Positions 10,372 through 18,529 of a DNA stretch of 64,000 nucleotides are shown here, piece after piece. Below the pieces are notes generated by a model. The model was given only the letters and a program-made list of their open reading frames with translations, had not been told where the DNA came from and made no database searches. Source of the stretch: Geodermatophilus normandii. GTDB lineage: Bacteria > Actinomycetota > Actinomycetes > Mycobacteriales > Geodermatophilaceae. Each line of letters opens with the position of its first letter. Positions within the stretch are counted from its first letter, which is position 1. The stretch covers positions 2,992,001 through 3,056,000 of the forward strand of contig NZ_QGTX01000001.1 of the NCBI RefSeq assembly GCF_003182485.1. Reading direction: 5' to 3'. Both the position numbers and the translations under genes were made by a program.

Positions 10372-11823
10372 GTGGGTACGGGTACGCGCACGCGACATCA
10401 CTGGGCGGTCCGCGCCGCCGGCACGGCGATCGCCGGGCTGGTCCTCCTCGGGCTGACGCCGGGCACCGCCTCGGCCGCCCCCAGCGACGCCGAGATCGCC
10501 GCGGCCGAGGCCGCCCGCGACGCGGCCGCCGCCCAGGTGGGCGTGCTCAGCGCCCGGCTGGCCGAGGCCGAGGCCGCCGCCGACGCGGCGCGCCAGGGCG
10601 CGCAGATCGCCCTGCAGGACTACGAGCAGCTGCAGGCGGCCTACCAGGCCGCCCGGGCCGCCGCCGACGCCGCCGTCGCCGCCGCCGCGCAGGCCGAGGC
10701 CGACGTCGCCGGGGGCGTCGCGCAGGTCGCCGGCTACGCGCGCACCACCTACATCCAGGGCAGCACCGCGCCCGGCGCCACGGCGCTGCTGTCCGCCGAC
10801 GGTCCGGCCCAGCTGATCGAGCGCGCCGCGCTGCTCGAGGCGGCCGGCACCCACCGCGTCGACGTCGTCACCGAGCTCACCGCGCTGCAGGTGCAGGCCG
10901 ACCGCACCGAGGAGCAGGCGCAGACCGCGTCCGCCGAGGCCGAGGTGCTGCAGGAGCAGGCCGCCGTCGCGCTGGCCGACGCCCAGGCGCAGGAGAGCTC
11001 CGCCCGCGCGCAGACCGCCGCCCTCACCGAGCAGCGCGACGCCGTCGCCGAGCAGGCCGAGGCCGCCGGGCAGCAGGTCGCCGGGATGCAGGCCGAGCAG
11101 GACGCCGCCGAGGCCGCCGCCGCGCAGGCCGCCGCCGCCCAGGCCGCCGCCGCACGGGCCGCCGCCGCCCGGCCTGCCGCCCCCGCCCCGGCACCGGCCG
11201 CCGCGCCGTCGCGCGGCAGCACGTCCAGCAGCGCGTCCTCGCCGTCGTCGTCCTCGTCGTCGTCCTCGCCGTCGCCGTCGTCGTCCTCGTCGTCGTCGTC
11301 CTCGGGCGGCTCGACGTCGTCCTCGCGGGGTTCGACGCCGTCGACCGGCGCGTCCTCCGGCAACCCGGCGCCGCCGCGGGCCACCACGGCCGGCGCACCG
11401 TCGGCCTCGGCGGTGCGGACCGCCATCGACGCGGCGCTCTCCCAGCGCGGCGTCCCCTACAGCTGGGGAGGCGGCGGCGCCAACGGGCCGAGCTACGGCA
11501 TCACCTACCCGGACACCGGCATCCGTGGCTTCGACTGCTCGGGGCTGATGGAGTACGCCTACGCGCGGGCCGGCATCCGGATCGGCGGCACCAGCCGCGA
11601 CCAGTGGTACCTCAACCGCGGGAAGACCGTGGCGCGGGCGGACCTGCGTGCCGGTGACCTGGTCTTCTGGGGCACCGGCGACGACTACAGGTCCATCTAC
11701 CACGTGGCCATGTACCTCGGCGACGGCACGGTGGTGCAGGCGCCGCAGAGCGGGGACGTCGTCAGGGTCTCGCCGATGTGGTACGGCAGTGACTACTTCG
11801 GTGCCGTGCGCCCGACGGCGTAG
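10372..11823 (+). CDS. Secreted NlpC/P60 peptidoglycan hydrolase with coiled-coil N-domain (RipA-like)
   Basis: A 483-residue exported protein. A signal peptide with hydrophobic core runs to 'GTASA' near residue 36. Residues about 38-265 are an Ala/Glu/Gln-rich coiled coil, followed by a Ser-rich linker (about 284-335). Residues about 345-483 form the NlpC/P60 domain with catalytic cysteine C389 in 'FDCSGL' and histidine H444 in 'YHVAMYLG'. The architecture matches RipA/PcsB-type D,L-endopeptidases, which cut stem peptides during daughter-cell separation and are held inactive by the coiled coil. The GTG start gives a normal Arg-containing n-region. The linker DNA is a slippage-prone trinucleotide tract. 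Confidence 0.9.
   Translation: MGTGTRTRHHWAVRAAGTAIAGLVLLGLTPGTASAAPSDAEIAAAEAARDAAAAQVGVLSARLAEAEAAADAARQGAQIALQDYEQLQAAYQAARAAADAAVAAAAQAEADVAGGVAQVAGYARTTYIQGSTAPGATALLSADGPAQLIERAALLEAAGTHRVDVVTELTALQVQADRTEEQAQTASAEAEVLQEQAAVALADAQAQESSARAQTAALTEQRDAVAEQAEAAGQQVAGMQAEQDAAEAAAAQAAAAQAAAARAAAARPAAPAPAPAAAPSRGSTSSSASSPSSSSSSSSPSPSSSSSSSSSGGSTSSSRGSTPSTGASSGNPAPPRATTAGAPSASAVRTAIDAALSQRGVPYSWGGGGANGPSYGITYPDTGIRGFDCSGLMEYAYARAGIRIGGTSRDQWYLNRGKTVARADLRAGDLVFWGTGDDYRSIYHVAMYLGDGTVVQAPQSGDVVRVSPMWYGSDYFGAVRPTA
11241..11312 (+). repeat. Trinucleotide (TCG/TCC/CCG) tract encoding poly-Ser linker
   Basis: The stretch is an imperfect run of TCG, TCC and CCG triplets read in frame as Ser and Pro. 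It lies in the flexible linker between the coiled coil and the catalytic domain, so changes in copy number would alter linker length without shifting the frame. Confidence 0.8.
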
Positions 11824-12145
11824 CTCGCGGCCGGGGAGTTGGGGCGTCGGGCAGCCACGGGGGGAGCTGCCCGACGCACCGACCACGCTAGCAGTCACGC
11901 CCGCGCTGGTGCAGGGGTTGCGCACCCCGGGCGTGCCGTGGTCGCGCGGCGACGGCGCGTCGCCCGGCGCGTCGCGCCGCGAGGCCGCCGCCGGGGCCTC
12001 CGGCGTGCCCGCGCGCGCGACGGACGGACTGCCAGCTCCGTGTAGGACACTGGCGGACGGGACGGGCGAGGAGCCCCGTCGCCGGCCTCCCGTGTCGCTG
12101 CCGTGACGCGGCCGGAGGCCGAGGACCGGCACGACAGGGAGCCCT
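11824..12145. other. Intergenic region between NlpC/P60 and moxR (322 bp)
   Basis: Apart from the hairpin at 11844-11877 I see no gene. The only ribosome-site-like sequence is AGGGAG at about 12137, directly before the moxR GTG. The moxR promoter must lie here but I could not pick convincing -35/-10 boxes. Confidence 0.5.
11844..11877 (+). terminator. 12-bp hairpin after the NlpC/P60 gene
   Basis: GCGTCGGGCAGC pairs exactly with GCTGCCCGACGC across a 10-base loop, 20 bases past the stop codon. This position and stem strength fit an intrinsic-like terminator lacking a U-run. Confidence 0.55.
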
Positions 12146-13489
12146 GTGACCACCGCCGCCAGCAGCCCGCTCGAGAAGCCCGCCGGCGCCAGTGCCGTGG
12201 GCGCCGGCGCGCCGGTCCCGCCCTCGGTGGACGCCGCGCGGCTGGAACGCGCCCTGTTCGAGATCAAGCGGGTCATCGTCGGCCAGGACCGGCTGGTGGA
12301 GCGGATGCTGGTCGCCCTGCTCGCCCGCGGCCACGTGCTCCTCGAGGGCGTACCCGGCGTCGCGAAGACCCTCGCGGTCGAGACGCTGGCCCGGGTCGTG
12401 GGCGGGAAGTTCGCCCGCCTGCAGTTCACCCCCGACCTCGTGCCCGCCGACATCCTCGGCACCCGCATCTACAAGGCCGGGCAGGACGCCTTCGACACCG
12501 AGCTCGGCCCGGTGTTCGCCAACTTCGTGCTCACCGACGAGATCAACCGCGCGCCGGCGAAGGTGCAGTCGGCGCTGCTGGAGGTCATGGCCGAGCGGCA
12601 GGTCTCGATCGGCGGCGTCACCCACCGGCTGCCCGACCCGTTCCTCGTGCTGGCCACGCAGAACCCGATCGAGTCCGAGGGCGTCTACCCGCTGCCCGAG
12701 GCCCAGCGCGACCGTTTCCTCATGAAGGTGCTCGTGGACTACCCGAGCCCGGAGGAGGAGCGCGAGATCATCTACCGGATGGGTGCCAACCCGCCGGTGG
12801 CCGAGACGATCCTCGGCCCCGACGACCTGCGCCGCATGCAGCGCACCGCCTCGCAGGTGTTCGTGCACCACGCGCTGGTCGACTACGTCGTGCGGCTCGT
12901 CGTCGCCACCCGGCAGCCGCGCGAGCACGGCATGGACGACGTCGCCTCCTGGGTGTCCTACGGCGCGAGCCCCCGTGCCTCGCTCGGCCTCATCTCGGCC
13001 GGCCGCGCGCTGGCGCTGGTCCGCGGCCGCGACTACGTGCTGCCGCAGGACGTCCTCGACGTCACCACCGACGTGCTGCGCCACCGGCTGGTGCTGTCCT
13101 ACGACGCGCTGGCCGACGGGGTCCCCGCCGACCACGTGGTCAAGCGGATCCTGCAGACGGTGCCGCTGCCGCAGGTCACGCCGCGCCAGCGCTCCGGCGG
13201 CTTCGGCCCGGCCGCGCCCGGCGGCCCGCAGGTGCCGCCGCCGGGGGCGCCGCTGTTCGGCCCGCCGCAGGGTCCCTACGGCGCCGGCTTCCCGCCCGTT
13301 CCGCAGGCCCCGGGCGGCCTGCCGGGCAACGGCCAGGCTCCGCACGGCCAGGTCCCCAACGGCCAGACCCCGCACGGCCAGGTCCCCAACGGCCAGGCCC
13401 CGCACGGCCAGGTCCCCAACGGTCAGGCGCCCCAGGGTCAGCCGGGTCCCGGCGGCAACGGGCACGCCCCGGGGAACCCGCAGGCGTGA
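12146..13489 (+). CDS. MoxR-family AAA+ ATPase with C-terminal repeat tail
   Basis: A 447-residue MoxR ATPase. Walker A 'GVPGVAKT' is near residues 67-74, Walker B 'LTDEIN' near 128-133, followed by 'KVQSALLEVMAERQVSIGG' and the arginine-finger helix. The catalytic core ends near residue 350. The last ~95 residues are a Pro/Gly/Gln-rich tail ending in three perfect decapeptide units (PHGQVPNGQ plus A or T). MoxR proteins act as chaperone-like ATPases with VWA-domain partners, and such genes follow here directly: a DUF58 gene overlapping by GTGA, then a VWA membrane protein. The GTG at 12146 is preceded by AGGGAG. Confidence 0.93.
   Translation: MTTAASSPLEKPAGASAVGAGAPVPPSVDAARLERALFEIKRVIVGQDRLVERMLVALLARGHVLLEGVPGVAKTLAVETLARVVGGKFARLQFTPDLVPADILGTRIYKAGQDAFDTELGPVFANFVLTDEINRAPAKVQSALLEVMAERQVSIGGVTHRLPDPFLVLATQNPIESEGVYPLPEAQRDRFLMKVLVDYPSPEEEREIIYRMGANPPVAETILGPDDLRRMQRTASQVFVHHALVDYVVRLVVATRQPREHGMDDVASWVSYGASPRASLGLISAGRALALVRGRDYVLPQDVLDVTTDVLRHRLVLSYDALADGVPADHVVKRILQTVPLPQVTPRQRSGGFGPAAPGGPQVPPPGAPLFGPPQGPYGAGFPPVPQAPGGLPGNGQAPHGQVPNGQTPHGQVPNGQAPHGQVPNGQAPQGQPGPGGNGHAPGNPQA
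13331..13440 (+). repeat. 30-bp tandem repeat in moxR 3' end (3 copies plus partial)
   Basis: Units at 13331-13360, 13361-13390 and 13391-13420 are nearly identical, followed by a partial diverged unit. Each encodes ten residues of the Pro/Gly/Gln-rich tail. The near-identity points to recent expansion. Confidence 0.88.
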
Positions 13490-14505
13490 GGCTCCGGCGC
13501 GGCCGGGCGCGGGCGGGGGAGGACCCCGCCCCGCCCGCGGACGAGCCGGCCCCGGCTCCCACCCCGGTACCGGCCGCGGACCCCGACGGCGCACCGCCGC
13601 ACTTCGGCGAGGGCCCGGCCGACGTCCTGCTCCAGCGGCTGGAGCTCACCGTCCGCCGGCGGCTCGACGGGCTGCTGCAGGGTGACCACCTGGGCCTGGT
13701 GCCGGGCTCGGGCAGCGAGGCCGGCGACTCCCGGACCTACCACCCGGGCGACGACGTCCGGCGCATGGACTGGCCGGTGACCGCGCGCACCCAGGTGCCG
13801 CACGTCCGCGAGACGATCGCCGACCGCGAGCTCGAGACCTGGGCGGTGGTCGACCTGTCGGCCAGTCTCGACTTCGGCACCGGCCTGTGCGACAAGCGCG
13901 ACCTCGCGATCGCCGGGCTCGCCGCGGTCAGCCACCTCACCGTGCACGGCGGCAACCGGCTCGGCGCGGTCGTCACCACCGGCGAGCGGATCGACCGCTA
14001 CCCGGCGCAGGCGGGGCGGCTGGCCGCCGACCGGCTGCTGCGCGCCGTCGTCGCCACCCCCCGCGCCGCGACCGGGCGCCGCGGTGACCTCGCGGCCGCG
14101 CTGGAGACGCTGCGCCGCCCGCCGCGGCGCCGCGGGCTGGTCGTCGTCGTGTCCGACTTCCTCGGCGACCTCGACTGGGAGCGTCCGCTGCGCGGCCTGG
14201 GCACCCGGCACGAGCTCTTGGGCATCGAGGTGGTGGACCCACGGGAGCTGGAGCTGCCCGACGTCGGCCCGCTGACCGTCGTCGACCCGGAGTCCGGGCA
14301 GACCCTCGAGGTGCCCACCGGCGACCCGCGCTTCCGCGCCCGCTTCGCCGAGGCGGCGGCCGAGCAGCGGCGGGCGATCGCCGCCGGGCTGCGCCGCGCC
14401 GGGGCCGGGCACCTGCAGCTGCGGACCGACCGCGACTGGGTGATGGACGTCGTCCGGTTCGTCGCCGACCGCCGGCGTGCCGGCAGCGGCGGGGCGTCCC
14501 GGTGA
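13486..14505 (+). CDS. DUF58 domain protein
   Basis: This 339-residue protein begins at a GTG overlapping the moxR stop. After a Pro/Ala-rich N-terminus (about 1-45) it has the DUF58 signature 'GSGSEAGDSRTYHPGDDVRRMDWPVTAR' (about 75-102), followed by a VWA-like half containing 'AVVDLSASLDFG'. DUF58 proteins are partners of MoxR ATPases in operons of this order. There is no clear membrane segment, so it is probably cytosolic or membrane-associated through partners. Exact function is unknown; a chaperone or metal-dependent adaptor role is inferred from context. Confidence 0.88.
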   Translation: MRLRRGRARAGEDPAPPADEPAPAPTPVPAADPDGAPPHFGEGPADVLLQRLELTVRRRLDGLLQGDHLGLVPGSGSEAGDSRTYHPGDDVRRMDWPVTARTQVPHVRETIADRELETWAVVDLSASLDFGTGLCDKRDLAIAGLAAVSHLTVHGGNRLGAVVTTGERIDRYPAQAGRLAADRLLRAVVATPRAATGRRGDLAAALETLRRPPRRRGLVVVVSDFLGDLDWERPLRGLGTRHELLGIEVVDPRELELPDVGPLTVVDPESGQTLEVPTGDPRFRARFAEAAAEQRRAIAAGLRRAGAGHLQLRTDRDWVMDVVRFVADRRRAGSGGASR

Positions 14506-14536
14506 GCACCCCCGGCAGTACGAGAGAGGTCCGCCC

Positions 14537-15496
14537 GTGAGTTTCCAGTCACCGCTGTGGCTGATCGCGCTCGTCCCCGTCGTCGCGCTGGCGGTGCTCT
14601 ACGTGGTCCGCCAGCTGCGCCGCCGGGTGTACGCGGCGCGGTTCTCCCAGACCGGGCTGGTGCAGAGCCTGCTGCCCAAGCGGGCCGGCTGGGTGCGGCA
14701 CGTCGCGTTCGGCCTGACGCTGGCGGCGCTGCTGGGGCTGGTCCTCTCGCTGGCGCAGCCGAGCACCGAGGTGCGGGTGCCACGGGAGACCGCGACCGTC
14801 GTCCTGGCCCTGGACGTCTCGCTGTCGATGCAGGCCGAGGACATCGAGCCCAGCCGGTTCGAGGCGATGAAGGACGCCGCCAGCGACTTCGTCGACATCC
14901 TGCCGGAGCGGATCAACCTGGGGCTGGTGTCGTTCTCGGGCACCGCGTCGACGCTGGTGGCGCCGACCACCGACCGCGAGCAGGTGCGTGGCGCGATCCA
15001 GAACCTGGAGCTGTCGGAGGCGACGGCGATCGGCGAGGCGATCTTCACCTCGCTGACCACCATCGCCACGTTCCAGGCCACGCTCGACGTCGGCGAGGAC
15101 GAGGCCCTGCCGCCGGCGCGGATCCTGCTGCTGTCCGACGGCTACAACACCGTCGGCCGGGAGAACACGCAGGCGATCGCCGCGGCGCAGGCGGCCCAGG
15201 TGCCGGTGTCGACCATCGCGTTCGGCACCGACTACGGGTCGATCGAGATCGGCGGCGAGGTGACGCCGGTGCCGATCGACCGCGACGCGCTGCGGCAGAT
15301 CGCCGACGAGACCGGCGGCCAGTACAACGAGGCCCGCACCCGCGCCGAGCTGGAGGCCGTCTACGACGACCTCGGCAGCCAGATCGGCTACACGACCGAG
15401 CCGCAGGACGTCTCGTACTGGTTCGTGCGGGTGGCCACGCTGCTGCTCGCCTGCGGGCTCGGGCTCGCCGCCTGGCGGCTGCAGCGCCTGTTCTGA
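14537..15496 (+). CDS. VWA domain membrane protein (BatA-like)
   Basis: A 319-residue protein with an N-terminal membrane segment (about 7-24), a second one (about 54-75), a von Willebrand A domain (about 85-270) and a final membrane segment (about 292-312). The MIDAS metal site is intact: DVSLS near residue 94 plus downstream Thr and Asp. It is the third gene of the MoxR-DUF58-VWA operon. In Bacteroides and other bacteria such modules support envelope stability or stress tolerance. The GTG at 14537 is used because it starts at the membrane segment and has GAGAGAGG upstream. Confidence 0.9.
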   Translation: MSFQSPLWLIALVPVVALAVLYVVRQLRRRVYAARFSQTGLVQSLLPKRAGWVRHVAFGLTLAALLGLVLSLAQPSTEVRVPRETATVVLALDVSLSMQAEDIEPSRFEAMKDAASDFVDILPERINLGLVSFSGTASTLVAPTTDREQVRGAIQNLELSEATAIGEAIFTSLTTIATFQATLDVGEDEALPPARILLLSDGYNTVGRENTQAIAAAQAAQVPVSTIAFGTDYGSIEIGGEVTPVPIDRDALRQIADETGGQYNEARTRAELEAVYDDLGSQIGYTTEPQDVSYWFVRVATLLLACGLGLAAWRLQRLF

Positions 15497-15500
15497 CCGA

Positions 15501-15532
15501 CCGGGCCGGGGACACACGTGCCCCCGGCCCGG
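15501..15532. terminator. Bidirectional hairpin between convergent VWA and quinone reductase genes
   Basis: CCGGGCCGGGG pairs with CCCCGGCCCGG over a 10-base loop, between two convergent stops. It can end transcription from both sides. Confidence 0.6.
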
Positions 15533-15536
15533 CCGG

Positions 15537-16508
15537 TCACCGCGTGGGGTCGAGGACGAGCTTGCCGGTGGTGCGGCGGGACAGGATGTCCTGGTGCGCC
15601 TCGCGGACGGCGCTCAGCGGGTAGCGGCCGCCGCCGACCGGCTTCAGCGCGCCGTCGGCGACGAGCGGGAGCAGCTCGGTCAGGGCGTCGTCCATCATCG
15701 CGGGGCGGCTCATGCAGTGCGCCAGCCAGAAGCCGATCACCGCTCGGCTGGTGCCCATGAGCGCCGGGGCCTGCACCGGCTTCGGCGGGCGGCGGCCGGC
15801 CATGCCGTAGAAGGCGACCCGGCCGAAGGGTGCCAGCGCGGAGAACGCGCCGTCGAAGACGTTGCCGCCGGTCATCTCCAGGACGACGTCGACCCGCTTG
15901 CCGCCGTTGGCCTCGCGCAGCGCGGCGGCGAACGTCTTCGGGTCGTCGTCGGCGAGGGCGGGGTCGACGCTGGCGTCGGCGCCGAGCTCCTCGGCCAGCG
16001 CTCGCTTCTCCGGGCTGGAGGCGGTGGCGATGACCCGCCCGGCGCCCCACCGCTTGGCCAGCTGGACGGCGAGCGAGCCGACCCCGCCGGCGCCGGCGAT
16101 GACGACGACCGACTCGCCCGCGGCCAGGTGCGCGCTGGTGCGCAGCAGGTGCCAGGCGGTGGCGCCCTGCAGGACGACGGCGAGGGCCTGCTCGTCGGTG
16201 ACGCCGTCGGGCACCGGCCAGGTCAGCCGCGGGTTCGCGGCCACCTTCTCGGCGTAGCCCCCGCCCTCGACCAGGCCGACGACGCGCTCACCGCCGCCGG
16301 CGGGGCGGCCGACGAACTCCGCGCCCGGGATCAGCGGCAGCTGCTGCGGCGCCAGGTAGCTGTCCTCGGTCTGGTGGGTGTCGGCGTAGTTCACGCCGGC
16401 GGCACTCACCTCGTAGAGCTGCTGGCCGTCGCCGGGGACGGGGTCGGGGAGGTCGACGACGTCGAGGACCTCGGGGCCGCCGAAGCGGGTGATCTGCACG
16501 GCACGCAT
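15537..16508 (-). CDS. NADPH:quinone reductase / zinc-independent MDR oxidoreductase
   Basis: A 323-residue medium-chain dehydrogenase of the quinone oxidoreductase branch. The GroES-like N-terminus carries 'EVSAAGVNYADTHQ', and the cofactor loop 'AGAGGVGSLAVQLAKRWGA' lies near residue 140. No structural zinc cysteines are visible, in keeping with the quinone reductase group. It reduces quinones or enones with NADPH in the cytoplasm. The last 148 bases at its 5' end recur about 1.2 kb upstream (17573-17720) as a decayed copy in the same orientation. Confidence 0.9.
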   Translation of the reverse strand: MRAVQITRFGGPEVLDVVDLPDPVPGDGQQLYEVSAAGVNYADTHQTEDSYLAPQQLPLIPGAEFVGRPAGGGERVVGLVEGGGYAEKVAANPRLTWPVPDGVTDEQALAVVLQGATAWHLLRTSAHLAAGESVVVIAGAGGVGSLAVQLAKRWGAGRVIATASSPEKRALAEELGADASVDPALADDDPKTFAAALREANGGKRVDVVLEMTGGNVFDGAFSALAPFGRVAFYGMAGRRPPKPVQAPALMGTSRAVIGFWLAHCMSRPAMMDDALTELLPLVADGALKPVGGGRYPLSAVREAHQDILSRRTTGKLVLDPTR

Positions 16509-16519
16509 GAGCTGAGGCT
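16372..16519. repeat. Direct repeat copy A (5' end of quinone reductase gene)
   Basis: These 148 bases match 17573-17720 without gaps, with 11 mismatches by hand alignment. They span the first 46 codons of the intact gene plus 11 bases upstream. Confidence 0.9.
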
Positions 16520-16705
16520 AAGTCCTCCCCTTGTGGCGCCAGGTCGAGCTCCGCAGAGTCGACGGAAGCCGGCGTCGCCGGAAGCTGTCAGGGACGGTCC
16601 GCACCGGTCCGGTCCTTGGCCCGCACTGCCCCCTGGTCCCGGAGGCGAAGTGCTAGCGAGAAGGTTTCGACTGGAACCCCGGCGTCTCTGGCCGAATGCC
16701 CTGTC

Positions 16706-17236
16706 ATGGACCTTGCTTCGCTGCTGTCCGGCATCGGCAGCCTCGGAATCGGCACCCTCCTCGGGCACTGGCTGTCGGGACGGCGCAGTCGCCAGGACGC
16801 GCGCGTCAACGTGATCTCGGCGGTGGCAGACGTCGAGAGGGCTCGCTGGTACTCCACCTCGGTGGACACCATCGATCCCGTCCGCGCGGCCGTCTCGGAG
16901 TTGGAGGCGGCCGCCCTCCGGGGGAACATCCCGCGGAAGCCGGTGATGTTGTACGGCGCTCTTGCCATCGCGTCCTGGAGGATCAGCGAAAAGGACTCGA
17001 ATCACCAACTCTGGGACGAATGGGCGGATGTCGTCACGGACGCCCGTGACCTCGTCAAGACCTTGGTCTGGCAGGACGGGCCGCGGACGAATGACGGTCA
17101 GCGAGAGTCGGACGTCCTGTACGACCGCGCACGAGCGGTCACGCGCCGTTCCGTCACCTCCGTCTGGAGCGACAGCTCCGACCTGCGGGCGTTCGAGCAG
17201 ACGTACAGGGCCGGGAAGGCGACCTCGGTCTCCTGA
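16706..17236 (+). CDS. Unrecognised protein with N-terminal membrane anchor, in repeat-flanked insert
   Basis: This 176-residue protein matches no family I know. Residues about 3-24 are hydrophobic (LLSGIGSLGIGTLLGHWLSG), then a basic stretch (GRRSRQDAR) typical of a cytosol-facing anchor end, then a soluble helical domain rich in Trp, Asp and Arg. Codon choice is less GC-biased than in neighbours (for example AAC/AAT/GAA/TTG codons cluster here), suggesting foreign origin. ATG at 16706 is chosen because it begins the membrane segment; an ATG at 16616 would add 30 residues lacking such character. It lies alone between two copies of the quinone reductase 5' end. Confidence 0.6.
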   Translation: MDLASLLSGIGSLGIGTLLGHWLSGRRSRQDARVNVISAVADVERARWYSTSVDTIDPVRAAVSELEAAALRGNIPRKPVMLYGALAIASWRISEKDSNHQLWDEWADVVTDARDLVKTLVWQDGPRTNDGQRESDVLYDRARAVTRRSVTSVWSDSSDLRAFEQTYRAGKATSVS

Positions 17237-17553
17237 CGTCGCAGAGTCGCGGTCCCGAGCCGGCCACCCCGCACCGACGGTCGTCCCCTCGAGACACCCC
17301 CTAGTGTCCGAGGTCTGAAGATCGTTGACCGCGTGGAGGACGATGGGTGGCCTTGACCTCTACGCCGAGGTTTTCCCCGAGCCACAGGACGGGACTGCCC
17401 CTACGTGAGTCGACTGGATTCGGTAGGGGCAATCAGTCTGCGTGAGCCGGTCCGAGGCAGACCCCTGCCGGTCACCCCGCCTCGGCCGGCGATCACGCCA
17501 ACTAAGACCTCCAGGACGCGGGTAGCGGACTCGGCGTCTCCTGCGGCTTGAGG
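17237..17553. other. Non-coding part of the insert (317 bp), with one possible short reading frame
   Basis: No recognisable gene. An ATG at 17343 sits 6 bases after GGAGGA and opens 21 codons to a TGA at 17406-17408 (begins MGGLDLYAEVF). A TAGTGT box occurs at 17302-17307. This may be a tiny peptide or the severed start of a lost gene. Confidence 0.3.
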
Positions 17554-17720
17554 TCAGTTGCAGGACAGCCGGTGGTGGGTATCGGCACGATTGACGCCGG
17601 CGGCACTCACCTCGTGGAGCTGCTGGCCGTCGCCGGGGACGGGGTCGGGGAGGTCGACGACGTCGAGGACCTCCGGGCCGCCGGAGCGGGCGATCTGCAC
17701 GGCACGCACGAGCTGAGGCT
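17554..17720 (-). pseudogene. Remnant of a quinone reductase gene (5' end only), direct repeat copy B
   Basis: Read from a GTG at 17709 the frame gives 51 residues, then TGA. The first ~46 align with the start of the intact quinone reductase at 15537-16508 (GGPEVLDVVDLPDPVPGDGQ shared), after which identity stops abruptly. Most base changes alter the protein (start ATG to GTG, T to A, F to S, Y to H, Y to R, Q to H), as expected without selection. It marks the far boundary of the ~1.05 kb insert. It could also be a remnant of a separate paralogue. Confidence 0.85.
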
Positions 17721-17813
17721 GTGGCGTGGGGCCGGCCGACCGTGGACGGCGGCGCCCAGCCCGGGGAGCGCCCCGGCCTGCTCCGCCGGCCTACCTCCCC
17801 GCGGTACGGGTAG

Positions 17814-18341
17814 GTGTCCGACGTGTCCGACTTCGAGATTACCGCCCTCGTCCTGGCCGAGCACGAGGTCTTCCGGCGGGAGTTCTCGGCGCTCGAGGAC
17901 CTGCCCGGCCCGGAGCTCGCCGCCGCATGGGAGGCGTTGCACGCCAAGCTCGAGGTACACGCCGTCGCCGAGGAGCAGCTGTTCTACCCGCTGCTCGCCC
18001 AGGAGGCGGACGGCGAGCAGGAGACGGCGGAGGGTGTGCACGACCACAACGAGATCCGGCACGCCGCGGCCGCCGTCGCAGAGCACGAGGTCGGCAGCGA
18101 GGCGTGGTGGGAGGCGGTGCGCCACGCCCGGCAGGTCAACGCCGACCACATGGCCGAGGAGGAGACGGACTTCTTCCCTCCGTTCAAGGATGCCGTCGAC
18201 GACGAGCAGCGGGAGGCCCTCGGGATGCGCTGGCTGGCGTTCCACGACGAGCACGAGCAGGCCGAGGGGCTGTCCGGCGAGGACGCGGAGGTGGCCGAGG
18301 TGGTCGCGACCGAGGTGCCGGAGGGCGACCCGTCCCTCTGA
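17814..18341 (+). CDS. Hemerythrin HHE domain protein
   Basis: A 175-residue helical protein with the HHE-cation-binding pattern: 'LAEHEVFRREF', 'HAKLEVHAVAEEQLFYPLL', 'VHDHNEIRHA' and 'NADHMAEEETDFFPPF' supply the His and Glu ligands for a di-iron or other metal centre. Members bind O2 or NO or buffer iron and are often tied to oxidative or envelope stress. Two GTG starts (17814, 17823) are possible; the first is used. A second, unrelated-length hemerythrin is encoded at 37495-38139. It begins about 94 bases after the quinone reductase remnant. Confidence 0.88.
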   Translation: MSDVSDFEITALVLAEHEVFRREFSALEDLPGPELAAAWEALHAKLEVHAVAEEQLFYPLLAQEADGEQETAEGVHDHNEIRHAAAAVAEHEVGSEAWWEAVRHARQVNADHMAEEETDFFPPFKDAVDDEQREALGMRWLAFHDEHEQAEGLSGEDAEVAEVVATEVPEGDPSL

Positions 18342-18529
18342 GCACGCCGGCCGTACCCACCTCGACCAGCCGCTGGCCGTCGCCCGTGGCAGGTCCCGAA
18401 CCGCCGTCGTCTGCTCCGGGGCACCGGGCGACGACGCTGAGGTCCGAACTCGCGCCCCGACGGGATGCGCTCGATCCGTCGTGCTGTCACGCTTCCGCAC
18501 CACAGCCACGGGGGAACGGAGGAGTGGCC

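Noticed and set aside
7888..12468. A 1500-codon minus-strand frame across Sir2, synthetase and NlpC/P60 genes
   Set aside because: Low-complexity Arg/Gly/Ala/Val reading with no motif; opposite strand of well-supported genes.
13331..13440. CRISPR-like repeat array
   Set aside because: The 30-bp units are contiguous with no spacers and are read in frame as a protein tail.
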